A stretch of DNA of 64,000 nt from assembly GCA_002842345.1 (NCBI GenBank), contig PHCU01000001.1:20906-84905 (forward strand). The letters run 5' to 3'. The position numbers and the translations under genes are program-made. The stretch is from Betaproteobacteria bacterium HGW-Betaproteobacteria-12 (GTDB lineage Bacteria > Pseudomonadota > Gammaproteobacteria > Burkholderiales > Rhodocyclaceae). Positions 1 to 8,024 of this stretch are shown in pieces. Below the pieces are notes generated by a model. That model searched no databases. It was not told where the DNA came from and was given only the letters and a program-made list of their open reading frames with translations. Positions within the stretch are counted from its first letter, which is position 1. Each line of letters begins with the position of its first letter.

Positions 1-114
1 GCGCTCCGCCAGCCGGCCGGCCAGCAGCCACATGAGGGCGCCGATCAGCCAGCCACCGACGGCAAACAGGGCCGATGAAACAAGAGAAGAACCGGACAGG
101 AAGAGTTCAGGCAT
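1..114 (-). CDS. Partial membrane protein, N-terminus only
   Basis: An open frame of 38 codons runs off the left edge of the window. It starts at an ATG with a GAGGTGG ribosome-binding-like stretch a few bases upstream. The peptide begins MPELFLSG and has one clear membrane segment (about residues 17-33, FAVGGWLIGALMWLLAG) followed by Arg/Glu residues, so the N-terminus is probably membrane-anchored. The family cannot be told from this fragment. It lies upstream of, and divergent in function from, the acyl-CoA dehydrogenase cluster. Confidence 0.4.
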   Translation of the reverse strand, partial: MPELFLSGSSLVSSALFAVGGWLIGALMWLLAGRLAER

Positions 115-236
115 ACCGCACCACCTCAGACGCTACAGGCGACGAGCCATGAACCGGCCTTACCGCTCATCGGCAAAATCACCGTATGCCATTGCGTTTG
201 CAGATCCATGAGGCCTTCTCCTATCGCTCCACCCAA

Positions 237-1412
237 CTAGTACGCGGCGATCTTTTTGGTTTTCTTCTTGCCCTCGAACAAGCTACGGCCAATCAGGTAT
301 TTCATGATCTCGATCGAGCCGCCGGCAATCTTGACGATGCGTGCATCGGCATAGGCACGGGCGATCGGATATTCCCACATGTAGCCCCAGCCGCCGAACA
401 ACTGCAAACACTCATCGACGACCTTGCAGTGCAGGTTGGATAGCCACATCTTGGCCATGGCGGCATCCAGCGCATCCAGCTTGTTGTTCATGAACAGCTC
501 GATGCAGTGATCGGTAAACACCCGCCCGATGACCGCCTCGGTCTTTAGCTCGGCCAGCTTGAACTGGGTGTTCTGGAAATCGGAAATGGTCTTGCCGAAG
601 GCTTCGCGCTCGGCGGTGTAATCCACCGTGTAGGCAATCACCTCCTCGGCCACGGCAGCGGAGCGGATGGCCTGGGCCAGGCGCTCCTGGGCCAGCTTGG
701 TCATCATGATGGCGAAACCCTGCCCCTCCTTGCCGAGCATGCTGCTGGCCGGCACGCGCAGATCCTCGAAGAACAGTTCGGAGGTGTCCTGAGCCTTCAA
801 GCCGAGCTTGTCCAGGTTCTTGCCGCGCTTGAAGCCCGGCAGGCTGGCATCGACCAGGAACAGGGTGATGCCCTTGGCCCCCGCCGCACTGTCGGTCTTG
901 GTCGCCAGGACCAGCACATCGCACATCTGGCCATTGGAGATGAAGACCTTCTGGCCGTTGATGACGAAATCGTCGCCATCGCGCACGGCACGGGTACGAA
1001 TGTTCTTCAGATCGGAACCGGCATGCGGCTCGGTCATGCCGAGGGCGCCAATCGCCTCGCCGGAGACCATGCGCGGCAACCACTGACGTTTCTGCTCTTC
1101 GGTACCGAAGGACTTGATATAGGTCGCCACCAGATCGGTGTGGATGAGAAAGCCGGGACCGGTAAAGCCGCTCTTGGCCATTTCCTCGAAGACCACCACG
1201 TCGAAGAGATATTCGAGACCGAGACCGCCGTATTCTTCGTCGATCGTGCAGCAGAGCAGCCCGGCCTCGCCGGCCTTGTGCCACAGATCGCGCGGCACGA
1301 TCCCCTGCTCCTCCCACTGGTAGTGGTATGGCCGGATTTCCCGATCGATGAACTTCTTCACCGTATCGCGGAACATTTCATGTTCCTGTCCAAACAATTT
1401 TCGTTCGATCAT
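237..1412 (-). CDS. Acyl-CoA dehydrogenase (isovaleryl/long-chain-like)
   Basis: This FAD enzyme of 391 aa introduces the alpha,beta double bond into an acyl-CoA and passes electrons to ETF, which is encoded further along in this window. The family signatures are visible: ALGMTEPHAGSDL (FAD/substrate loop, about residue 123), VFISNG, and a C-terminal QLFGGWGYM. The loop that carries the catalytic Glu in medium-chain enzymes reads AGGS. The helix position used as base by isovaleryl/long-chain enzymes (AQERL) keeps its Glu, so it belongs to that subgroup. It is a single-gene unit with a copy of the 14-bp palindrome 82 bp upstream. The acyl substrate is unknown. Confidence 0.93.
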   Translation of the reverse strand: MIERKLFGQEHEMFRDTVKKFIDREIRPYHYQWEEQGIVPRDLWHKAGEAGLLCCTIDEEYGGLGLEYLFDVVVFEEMAKSGFTGPGFLIHTDLVATYIKSFGTEEQKRQWLPRMVSGEAIGALGMTEPHAGSDLKNIRTRAVRDGDDFVINGQKVFISNGQMCDVLVLATKTDSAAGAKGITLFLVDASLPGFKRGKNLDKLGLKAQDTSELFFEDLRVPASSMLGKEGQGFAIMMTKLAQERLAQAIRSAAVAEEVIAYTVDYTAEREAFGKTISDFQNTQFKLAELKTEAVIGRVFTDHCIELFMNNKLDALDAAMAKMWLSNLHCKVVDECLQLFGGWGYMWEYPIARAYADARIVKIAGGSIEIMKYLIGRSLFEGKKKTKKIAAY

Positions 1413-1745
1413 TGACGGTCTCTCAGTCAGGGTTGGTCATGCGAAAAGTCCGCACCGCGCTACGGCACGGGCCCGAACCACAATTCGTTGATCGTATGGT
1501 AGCGGACTTTATTCTAGTTTGCAATCGACTCGACGCACCTGACCTGCCGGCAAAATTCTTCCAAAAACAGAACGTAATTTATTGTTTACAAGATAATTTC
1601 GATAGACAAAGCGCTGCGAACAAGCATGACCAATGGCAACGCCTCGCAACTTATTTGCAACGGAAACATAAAATAAGCATCCATCACTACCGTTGCGCTT
1701 ACGCGCGGAGAACGAAGCAACGAAACCTTCGGGCGCCCTAATGCT
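1413..1745. other. Intergenic region, no supported gene
   Basis: This 333-bp gap separates the acyl-CoA dehydrogenase start from the DUF1329 gene end. The part from about 1500 to 1690 is clearly more AT-rich than its surroundings. The ORF at 1412-1741 has no recognisable domain and unconvincing composition. The only structured element I find is the palindrome copy at 1494-1507, so this is most likely the dehydrogenase promoter region. Confidence 0.6.
1494..1507. promoter_or_regulatory. Putative operator, 14-bp palindrome (motif A) upstream of acyl-CoA dehydrogenase
   Basis: Sequence GTATGGTAGCGGAC matches the inferred palindrome GTATGCTAGCATAC at 11 of 14 positions and lies 82 bp upstream of the dehydrogenase start. 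The same element recurs before seven other units in this window, which is the main support. The binding protein is not known. Confidence 0.45.
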
Positions 1746-3071
1746 TCAGCGCCCCATGCGGCGCAGGGCATCTGGCTGGAAATCGCTCATCCGCCCCTGG
1801 ATGCCGAAACGCCAGGGCTGCTTGTAGCGATTGTCCAGACCGGTGGTCACGTAGGCGCCATTGCTCAGGTCGTGCCAGATTTCCAGGCGGTACCAGGGGA
1901 CGCCGGCATCGTAGTACTGCACCAGGGCATGGACGCCGGTGCGCCACAGCATGCCCCGCGAATCGTAGGCATCGCTGAGCAGCACCGACCAGCTGTCCTC
2001 GTCGAGATAAAACACGCGCCGGGCGTAGACATGCGACTGGCCAGGCTTGAGCCGGGCCTCGACGACCCATACCCGGTGCAGTTCGTAACGCATCAGCTCG
2101 GGATTGACGGAACCCTTGTGGATGATCTGCTCGACCTCCAGTTTCTTGTCGCCGATGCGATAGCCGTTGTAGGCGACATACATCTCCTTCTTGCCGAGCA
2201 GGGTCCAGTCGTAGCGGTCGGGTGCTCCGTTGTAGCCGTCGTACTGATCGACGACGGCCAGACCGTCCGAGCCGTTCTGCACATTGTCGTAGGCCAGGTC
2301 GGGGGCGCGCCGGACCCGGCGCTGGCCGGCGTTGTAAATCCAGGCCTTGCGCGACTCGGCAACCTGGTCGACCGGTTCATGCACGAGATAGATGGTGCCG
2401 ACGAAATCCGGTGGCGAGGTGAAGTAGCCGAGATAGGAAAACAGCCGGTTCGGCATCGACTCGTCGAAATTGGCGTCGTAGATGCGCCGGTCGTGAAAGC
2501 CGATGCGCATGTAGTCGCCATTGTGGCGCACCGAAAAGGCATCGAACGACCGCTCGACGCCACCGCCGAGGTAACGCAACAGGTGATTCCAGATTGCCTC
2601 CAGACCGTTCTTCGGCTGGGGAAAGGGAATGCTGGAGCCGCCGAGATTCTGCACCGCAGAACCGGCCAGCGTGACCTTGCCGGCCTGCGCCCGGCTGCGC
2701 TCGATGACTTCGTCGGGATAGGCGGCGCTGCGCCGTGTCGGGTACACCGGCAGGCGAAAATCGGGATATTTGGCGAGCAGGGCCTGCAGCCCTGGCGACA
2801 GGCGCTCCCGATACTTCTCGGCATTGGCCGCGGTGATGACGAACAGCGGGACATCGTCCGGGAAGGGATCGACATGCGGCATGCCGGCAGCCCACCCTTT
2901 CGGGGGAGCAGACAACCCGCCCAGCCAGGGCGGGATCGTCCCTTCGGCATTGCCGGCCCGCTCGCCCCCCACCGGCGTCAGTTCGCCCATCTTGCCGCCG
3001 CCATCCGCAAAGGCGGCTGGCGAGAGCATCAAGGCCCAGCAGAGGAGCAGCGACTGCACCAGGCGGCGCAT
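1746..3071 (-). CDS. DUF1329 family envelope protein (second copy)
   Basis: A 441-aa exported protein with a signal peptide (LLLCWALMLSPAAFADG) and the DUF1329 fold, which is related to lipoprotein-sorting LolA/LolB-type proteins. It shares with the other copy at 6645 the blocks GNAEGTIPPWLGGL, YNAGQRRVRRAPDLAYDNV, DRYDW.LLGKKE and RYELHRVWVVEA. It is the last gene of the DUF1302-DUF1329-YCF48-RND-DUF1329 operon, 11 bp after the RND gene. DUF1329 proteins usually accompany DUF1302 outer-membrane proteins in clusters that degrade lipids, steroids or hydrophobic aromatics. A role in moving a hydrophobic substrate between membranes is inference. Confidence 0.9.
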   Translation of the reverse strand: MRRLVQSLLLCWALMLSPAAFADGGGKMGELTPVGGERAGNAEGTIPPWLGGLSAPPKGWAAGMPHVDPFPDDVPLFVITAANAEKYRERLSPGLQALLAKYPDFRLPVYPTRRSAAYPDEVIERSRAQAGKVTLAGSAVQNLGGSSIPFPQPKNGLEAIWNHLLRYLGGGVERSFDAFSVRHNGDYMRIGFHDRRIYDANFDESMPNRLFSYLGYFTSPPDFVGTIYLVHEPVDQVAESRKAWIYNAGQRRVRRAPDLAYDNVQNGSDGLAVVDQYDGYNGAPDRYDWTLLGKKEMYVAYNGYRIGDKKLEVEQIIHKGSVNPELMRYELHRVWVVEARLKPGQSHVYARRVFYLDEDSWSVLLSDAYDSRGMLWRTGVHALVQYYDAGVPWYRLEIWHDLSNGAYVTTGLDNRYKQPWRFGIQGRMSDFQPDALRRMGR

Positions 3072-3082
3072 GGGTCGCCTCC

Positions 3083-5509
3083 CTACTTCTTTTCGCCGCT
3101 GCTGCCGGCGCGGAAGCGATCGCCGACGATGAAGGCGGCGAAGGCCGGCAGCAACAGGATGGCGCCGAAGACATTGACCAGGAACATGAAGGCCAGCAGG
3201 ATGCCCATGTCAGCCTGGAACTTCAGGGTCGAGAACACCCAGGTCATCACCGACACCGTCATGGTCACCGCGGTAAAGAGCGAGGCGGTCCCACGCTGCT
3301 TCAACGCTTCGACGAAGGCTTCGCTGAGCGAATGATTGCGCTCCTTGATCTCGTGCGACATGCGTTCGAACAGGTAGATGCCGTAATCGACGCCGACGCC
3401 GACACCAAGCGCGATGACCGGCAGCGTATTCACTTTCACGCCGATGCCGAGCCAGGCCATGATCGCGTTGCACAGCAACGTCACCAGCGCCAGCGGCAGG
3501 ATGATGCACAGCGTGATGCGCAGCGAGCGGAAGGTCACCAGGCAGAGCAGGCCGACGGCAGCGAACAGGGTCACGTTGACCCACTTGTCGGACGACTCCA
3601 CCACCTCGTTGGTCGCCGCCATGACACCGACGTTGCCGGAGGCCAGGCGGAACTGCACCTTGTCATTGTCGTTCTCGGCCTTGAAGGCCTTTATCTGGCC
3701 GACGATATGGTTGATCGTCGTCGCTTGGTGGTCGGCCGTGTAGATGGAAATCGGGATCGCCGTGCACTTCGAGTTGCGATACTCGTTGCCCAGGCGGGTG
3801 GCAAAGCCAACCCCTTGGGCGATCTGCTCGACCGTTTCCGGCAACATCCGCCACTTGACCCAGCCTTCGGCGAAGTCCTGCGTCACGGCACTGACGAAGC
3901 TGGCCAGGCTGCGCACGCTGGTCACCCCGTCGGTCTGGCGCATGGTGAAGTCGAACTTCTCGACCAGTTCCTCGATATCGCGCTGGACGCAGGGGGAGTC
4001 ATCCCCCTTGGCCTCGGCGATGACCTGGATCACATCGACACCGATGGCGAAGTTGCTGGTCACCATGTCGACGTCCTGGTTGTAACGCGAACTGGCGTGC
4101 AGTTCCGGAACCCCCCGGCCGAGATCGCCGATCTTCAGATCGCGTGCCTGCCAGACGCCGACGGCGGTCAGGGTCGCAGCGATAGCCAGCGGCAACAGCG
4201 CGCCGCGCTTGGTCGCCAGCGCGCCCATGCGTTCCCACAGGGCATAGCCGGCGGTTTCGTTACCGCGAAACTTGCTGGCCTCGGCGGAGGTGAAGCGCAT
4301 GTAGGACAGCAGGATCGGCAGCAGCACCTTGTTGGTCAGGATCATGACGGTGACGCCGATGGTCGCCGTGATCGCCAGTTCGCGGACGATTTCGATCTCG
4401 ACCAGGCCGATCACCATGAAACCCAGGGCATTGGCCAGCAGGGCCGTGGCGCCGGGGATGAACAACTTGAGGAAACAGTTCCGCGAGGCGGTGACGCCGT
4501 CGGCGCCGGCCAGGGTCTCCAGCTTCCAGGCATTGGTCATCTGCACCGCATGCGACACGCCGATGGCAAAGATGAGGAATGGCACCAGGATGGACATCGG
4601 ATCGAGGCCCAGCCCGAACAGGGGCAGCAGGCCGAGCAGCCAGACCACCGGAATGATCGAGGCGACCAGCGCACACGCCGTCAGCATGAACGATCCCGAG
4701 TACCAGAGCAGCAGCGCAGCGGTGATCACGAAGGCCACCAGGAAGAAAATCACGACGCTGGATGCGCCCTTGGCGATATCCGAAGTCGACTTGGCAAAGC
4801 CGATGATGTGCACCGTCACCAGGCCGTTCTCGTACTTGTTGCGGATTTCTTCCAACTTGCCGCCGACGACACGCAGGTCGAGCCGCTCGCCGGCATTGCT
4901 GCCGCTGTTCTGCAGCGTCGCCACGACCATCGTTGCGGTCATGTCGGCAGAGACGATGCGCCCCACCCAGTCAGACTTCAGAATGTTCAGGCGGACCAGT
5001 TCCATTTCCTCCGGCTTGCCGGAGAAATCGGCCGGCACGAGATTGCCACTCTTGAAGCCCTCCTCGACCACCTCGTTGTAGCGCACATTGGGCGTAAACA
5101 GCGAAGTCAGCGAACTGCGCTCGACACCATCAACATAGAAGACGTCTTCGGTCACCTGCTTGACGACATCCATCACTTCCTTCTGGAAGATATCGCCCTT
5201 CTTGACCTTGATCGCCACCAGGACCTTGTCGGCCCCACCGAAATCCTCCTGATAGTCGAGGAAGGTCTTCATGTATTCGTGGTTCAGCGGGATCATTTTG
5301 GTGAACCCGGCGGTGACCTGCAGTTGCATGGCGAAATAGCCAAGAACGACGGTCAGCAGGATGCCGCCGATCAGCAAGGCACGGCGCCAATGGAATATCG
5401 CGTAGGCCACCTGTCCGATAAGGCCCCGGAACTCGTCGGGGCGAAACTCTCCGTGGATTTCCTGGTGTCCTGCGTCGGCCTTCCCGGCCTGGTTTTTATC
5501 TCGGGTCAA
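3083..5509 (-). CDS. RND/MMPL-family transporter
   Basis: An 808-aa inner-membrane protein with two RND half-repeats. Each has one N-terminal helix, a large periplasmic domain and a bundle of five helices (first about residues 230-400, second about 630-800), as in the HpnN/MMPL group that moves lipids or other hydrophobic molecules with proton energy. The second bundle carries GVGVGVDYGIYLFERM. The start is a TTG: an AGGAAGG site lies 9 bp before it and no ATG occurs until about residue 70. It lies between the YCF48-like gene and a DUF1329 gene. The direction of transport and cargo are unknown; export or envelope sorting of the hydrophobic growth substrate is a reasonable guess. Confidence 0.9.
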   Translation of the reverse strand: MTRDKNQAGKADAGHQEIHGEFRPDEFRGLIGQVAYAIFHWRRALLIGGILLTVVLGYFAMQLQVTAGFTKMIPLNHEYMKTFLDYQEDFGGADKVLVAIKVKKGDIFQKEVMDVVKQVTEDVFYVDGVERSSLTSLFTPNVRYNEVVEEGFKSGNLVPADFSGKPEEMELVRLNILKSDWVGRIVSADMTATMVVATLQNSGSNAGERLDLRVVGGKLEEIRNKYENGLVTVHIIGFAKSTSDIAKGASSVVIFFLVAFVITAALLLWYSGSFMLTACALVASIIPVVWLLGLLPLFGLGLDPMSILVPFLIFAIGVSHAVQMTNAWKLETLAGADGVTASRNCFLKLFIPGATALLANALGFMVIGLVEIEIVRELAITATIGVTVMILTNKVLLPILLSYMRFTSAEASKFRGNETAGYALWERMGALATKRGALLPLAIAATLTAVGVWQARDLKIGDLGRGVPELHASSRYNQDVDMVTSNFAIGVDVIQVIAEAKGDDSPCVQRDIEELVEKFDFTMRQTDGVTSVRSLASFVSAVTQDFAEGWVKWRMLPETVEQIAQGVGFATRLGNEYRNSKCTAIPISIYTADHQATTINHIVGQIKAFKAENDNDKVQFRLASGNVGVMAATNEVVESSDKWVNVTLFAAVGLLCLVTFRSLRITLCIILPLALVTLLCNAIMAWLGIGVKVNTLPVIALGVGVGVDYGIYLFERMSHEIKERNHSLSEAFVEALKQRGTASLFTAVTMTVSVMTWVFSTLKFQADMGILLAFMFLVNVFGAILLLPAFAAFIVGDRFRAGSSGEKK

Positions 5510-5568
5510 AGTCTTGATCCTTCCTGATACTCAGAGCGTAGCCGGACACGAATATCCGCTGTCGCCGT

Positions 5569-6519
5569 TCATTTTTCCTGCATCCGCAGGGTGCCGGTAG
5601 AGAGATAGCCCACGTACAGCACGCCACCGTCCTTGGTCAGGCGGCCGCGCGCCAGGGGCAAGCCTTCCGGCGCCTTGCCCAGGGTGAAGCTCTGGCCGTG
5701 ATCCTTGCTGATGGCAATCAGGCCGTTGTTGCCGACGAGCACAACCCGCCCTGTCGGATCGACCCAGCCGCCATTGATGGCACTGGTCGAGGGAATGACT
5801 ACGCTCGTCCAGCTGGCTCCGCCATCCGTCGAACGAAAGATCTTGCCGCGCATGCCGAAAACCAGCAGCGAGCCGTCAGGTGGTGCCACGGCGCCAAAAT
5901 ACGAACCTTCGTAAGGCGAGGAAAGCTCACTCCATGTAGTCCCTTCATCAGAAGACATGGCCAGGGTTCCTGTTTCGCCGACGAGGAGCAATTTGTCGCC
6001 GAATTCGATGACCTGGGAAATATGGCGGTCGAAGTCCTCACGGATGACCGGCGTCTTCTGCCAGGTCTTGCCCGCATCGGAGGATTCCAGATACATACCG
6101 AAGGCCCCCCAGGCGATGAGCTTGCCATTCTTGCGGGCCAGCAGGCCGAGGATGGCATCCGTACCGATTTCCGGTACCGGTACCATTTGCCAGGTCTGTC
6201 CGGCATCCTCGCTGCGCATCACTGTCCCGCCATGGCCGACGGCAACCGCCACGCTGGCCGAGTGGAAGGCCACCGAGGTCAGGGTGCGATTCGACGGCGT
6301 ACGCACCGCCGACCAACTTTGCCCTTCGTCGGAAGAATGCATGACAACGCCGCGCTCGCCGACCGCCACCATCTTGCCGCCCGCTTCGACAACATCGAAC
6401 AAGGCCGTCTTCTGCGCCTTGATCTGCAATGCGGTTTTGGCCGGCGTTGCCGCCAGGGAGGGCATGGCGGCGGAGGCAAATGAGATTGCCAGTGCCCCAA
6501 GCAGGGATTTGATCATCAT
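5569..6519 (-). CDS. YCF48/BNR-repeat exported protein
   Basis: A protein of about 316 aa with a signal peptide (MMIKSLLGALAISFASA) followed by repeated beta-propeller blades of the YCF48/BNR type. Motifs such as SSDEGQSW, SEDAGQTWQ, SSDAGKTWQ, SSDEGTTWSE and STDGGASWTS are spaced about 40-50 residues apart. The ORF in the track begins 22 codons earlier, but the signal peptide places the start at 6519 (or 6516). YCF48 proteins are named for a photosystem II assembly factor. In non-photosynthetic bacteria they recur beside RND, DUF1302 and DUF1329 genes, where they may act as periplasmic assembly or adaptor partners. That role is inferred from context only. Confidence 0.88.
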   Translation of the reverse strand: MMIKSLLGALAISFASAAMPSLAATPAKTALQIKAQKTALFDVVEAGGKMVAVGERGVVMHSSDEGQSWSAVRTPSNRTLTSVAFHSASVAVAVGHGGTVMRSEDAGQTWQMVPVPEIGTDAILGLLARKNGKLIAWGAFGMYLESSDAGKTWQKTPVIREDFDRHISQVIEFGDKLLLVGETGTLAMSSDEGTTWSELSSPYEGSYFGAVAPPDGSLLVFGMRGKIFRSTDGGASWTSVVIPSTSAINGGWVDPTGRVVLVGNNGLIAISKDHGQSFTLGKAPEGLPLARGRLTKDGGVLYVGYLSTGTLRMQEK

Positions 6520-6606
6520 GGACAGTCCGTGTGGAAGAGCGGATGGAAGCAGGAACTGCCTCCATTCTCGCAAAAGCTTATGCATTGGCTGAACGGGCGT
6601 GATTTA

Positions 6607-6639
6607 GCTGATCCCGCGATCTAATACCGCGGGATCAGC
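6607..6639. terminator. Strong hairpin after DUF1329 gene
   Basis: A perfect 12-bp inverted repeat (GCTGATCCCGCG, 9-base loop, CGCGGGATCAGC) begins a few bases past the stop of the upstream DUF1329 gene. No U-tract follows, so it may be a weak terminator or an mRNA-stabilising element. If it attenuates, it would lower expression of the three downstream genes of the operon. Confidence 0.6.
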
Positions 6640-6644
6640 AGTGA

Positions 6645-8000
6645 TCAGCGCTGACCCCGGCGGCGGATGGCGTCCACCTGGAAATCAGCCTGCTTGCCCT
6701 TCTGGTTCCACTGATAGACCGGCGTCTTCCGTTCGTTGGAGACTGAGGTCACGATGAAGTTGCCGTTGACCAGATCGGTATTGATGAACGGCGCCTGGAA
6801 CATCACGCCCGCATCATAGGCCTGGACCAGATGGTAGGCATACGAACGCCACAGGTTGCCACGGCCATCGTAGCCATCGGCCAGGGCAACTGTGTTGCTG
6901 TCCTCGTCGATGTAGAAGGTGCGCTTGGCCAGGACATGGGACATACCCGGCTTCAGCGTGGCCTCCACCACCCAGACCCGGTGCAGCTCATAGCGCTGCA
7001 GCTCCGACTTTACCGAGCCCTTGTCCAGCATATCTGCATACTTCAGCTTCGGATCCTGCAGCTTGTAGGCGTTGTAGGGAATGTAGATTTCCTTCTTGCC
7101 CAGCAGCTTCCAGTCATAACGGTCCTTGGCGCCCTGGAAACCCCAGTAGTCGTCGGTGGTCCGCATGCCTTCAGTGCCATCATCGACGTTGTCGTAGGCC
7201 AGGTCCGGCGCACGACGCACGCGGCGCTGGCCGGCGTTGTAGATGTGGGCGACGCGATTGGCGATGGTGTAGTCGACCGGATCCTTCACCAAGTAGATGG
7301 TACCGACCAGCGTCGCCGGCGCATCGTAGAGACCGAAGAAGGTGAACACGTTGTTCGGTTCACGCGGCTCCATGTTCTGCCCTTGCACCATGTCCTCGCA
7401 GAAGCCGACGCGATAGTAGTCGCCGTTGGCCCGGGTCGGCAGCCAGTCACGGCAGGCCTTGTAGCCGCCGAAGTATTTCGTGGTGTGGTTGTACATGGCC
7501 TCGGCGCCTGTCTTCGGGTTCGGGAAGGGCACGCCGGGAACGTCGTAGTTCTTGATGCTCAGGCCTTCGAGCTTGGCCTTGCCGGCCTGCGCCTTGGTCG
7601 CATCATAGACAGCCTGCGGGTTGGCGAAGGTGCGGTGTGTCGGGTAGACATTGACGGAGAAGGTCGGAAACTTCTTGATCATCGCCACCGTGCCGGCGGA
7701 GAGCTTGTCCTTGTGCTGCTCGACGTTCTGGGCATTGATGGTGAGGATCGGCTTTTCATCCTTGAACGGATTGATGTAGCCCATTTCCGGCTTCCAGCCG
7801 GCTGGCGGCTGGGTCAGCCCGCCGGTCCAGGCCGGAATGGTGCCCTCCTTATTGCCAGCCTTCTCGGCACCCGACGGGGTCAGATCCTTGCCGAGACGAT
7901 CGAGTTCGGCCGCGGACATTTCCGCAATTGCCGGTGCGATGCCGGCGACCATGAATGCCATCGACGTAGCGGCGGCGAGTAACTTAAATCGTTTGTTCAT
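6645..8000 (-). CDS. DUF1329 family envelope protein (first copy)
   Basis: A 451-aa protein with an N-terminal signal peptide (LLAAATSMAFMVAGIAPAIA) and the full DUF1329 domain. It has a good AGGAG site before the ATG and lies 24 bp downstream of the DUF1302 gene, so the two are translated from one message. DUF1302 plus DUF1329 is a common pair in clusters for steroids, fatty acids and other hydrophobic compounds. DUF1329 resembles periplasmic lipid carriers of the LolA/LolB type. Its paralogue at 1746 closes the same operon; keeping two copies suggests distinct partners or cargo. Precise function is unproven. Confidence 0.92.
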   Translation of the reverse strand: MNKRFKLLAAATSMAFMVAGIAPAIAEMSAAELDRLGKDLTPSGAEKAGNKEGTIPAWTGGLTQPPAGWKPEMGYINPFKDEKPILTINAQNVEQHKDKLSAGTVAMIKKFPTFSVNVYPTHRTFANPQAVYDATKAQAGKAKLEGLSIKNYDVPGVPFPNPKTGAEAMYNHTTKYFGGYKACRDWLPTRANGDYYRVGFCEDMVQGQNMEPREPNNVFTFFGLYDAPATLVGTIYLVKDPVDYTIANRVAHIYNAGQRRVRRAPDLAYDNVDDGTEGMRTTDDYWGFQGAKDRYDWKLLGKKEIYIPYNAYKLQDPKLKYADMLDKGSVKSELQRYELHRVWVVEATLKPGMSHVLAKRTFYIDEDSNTVALADGYDGRGNLWRSYAYHLVQAYDAGVMFQAPFINTDLVNGNFIVTSVSNERKTPVYQWNQKGKQADFQVDAIRRRGQR

Positions 8001-8024
8001 GTTTGTCTCCTTTATGGTGTTGTG

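Noticed and set aside
1872-3335. 487-aa plus-strand ORF
   Set aside because: It is antisense to the DUF1329 gene, which has a signal peptide and family motifs; the plus frame has neither.
3332-5527. 731-aa plus-strand ORF
   Set aside because: It is the antisense shadow of the RND gene, rich in His, Asp, Gln and Arg as expected for the complement of high-GC coding sequence, with no domain.
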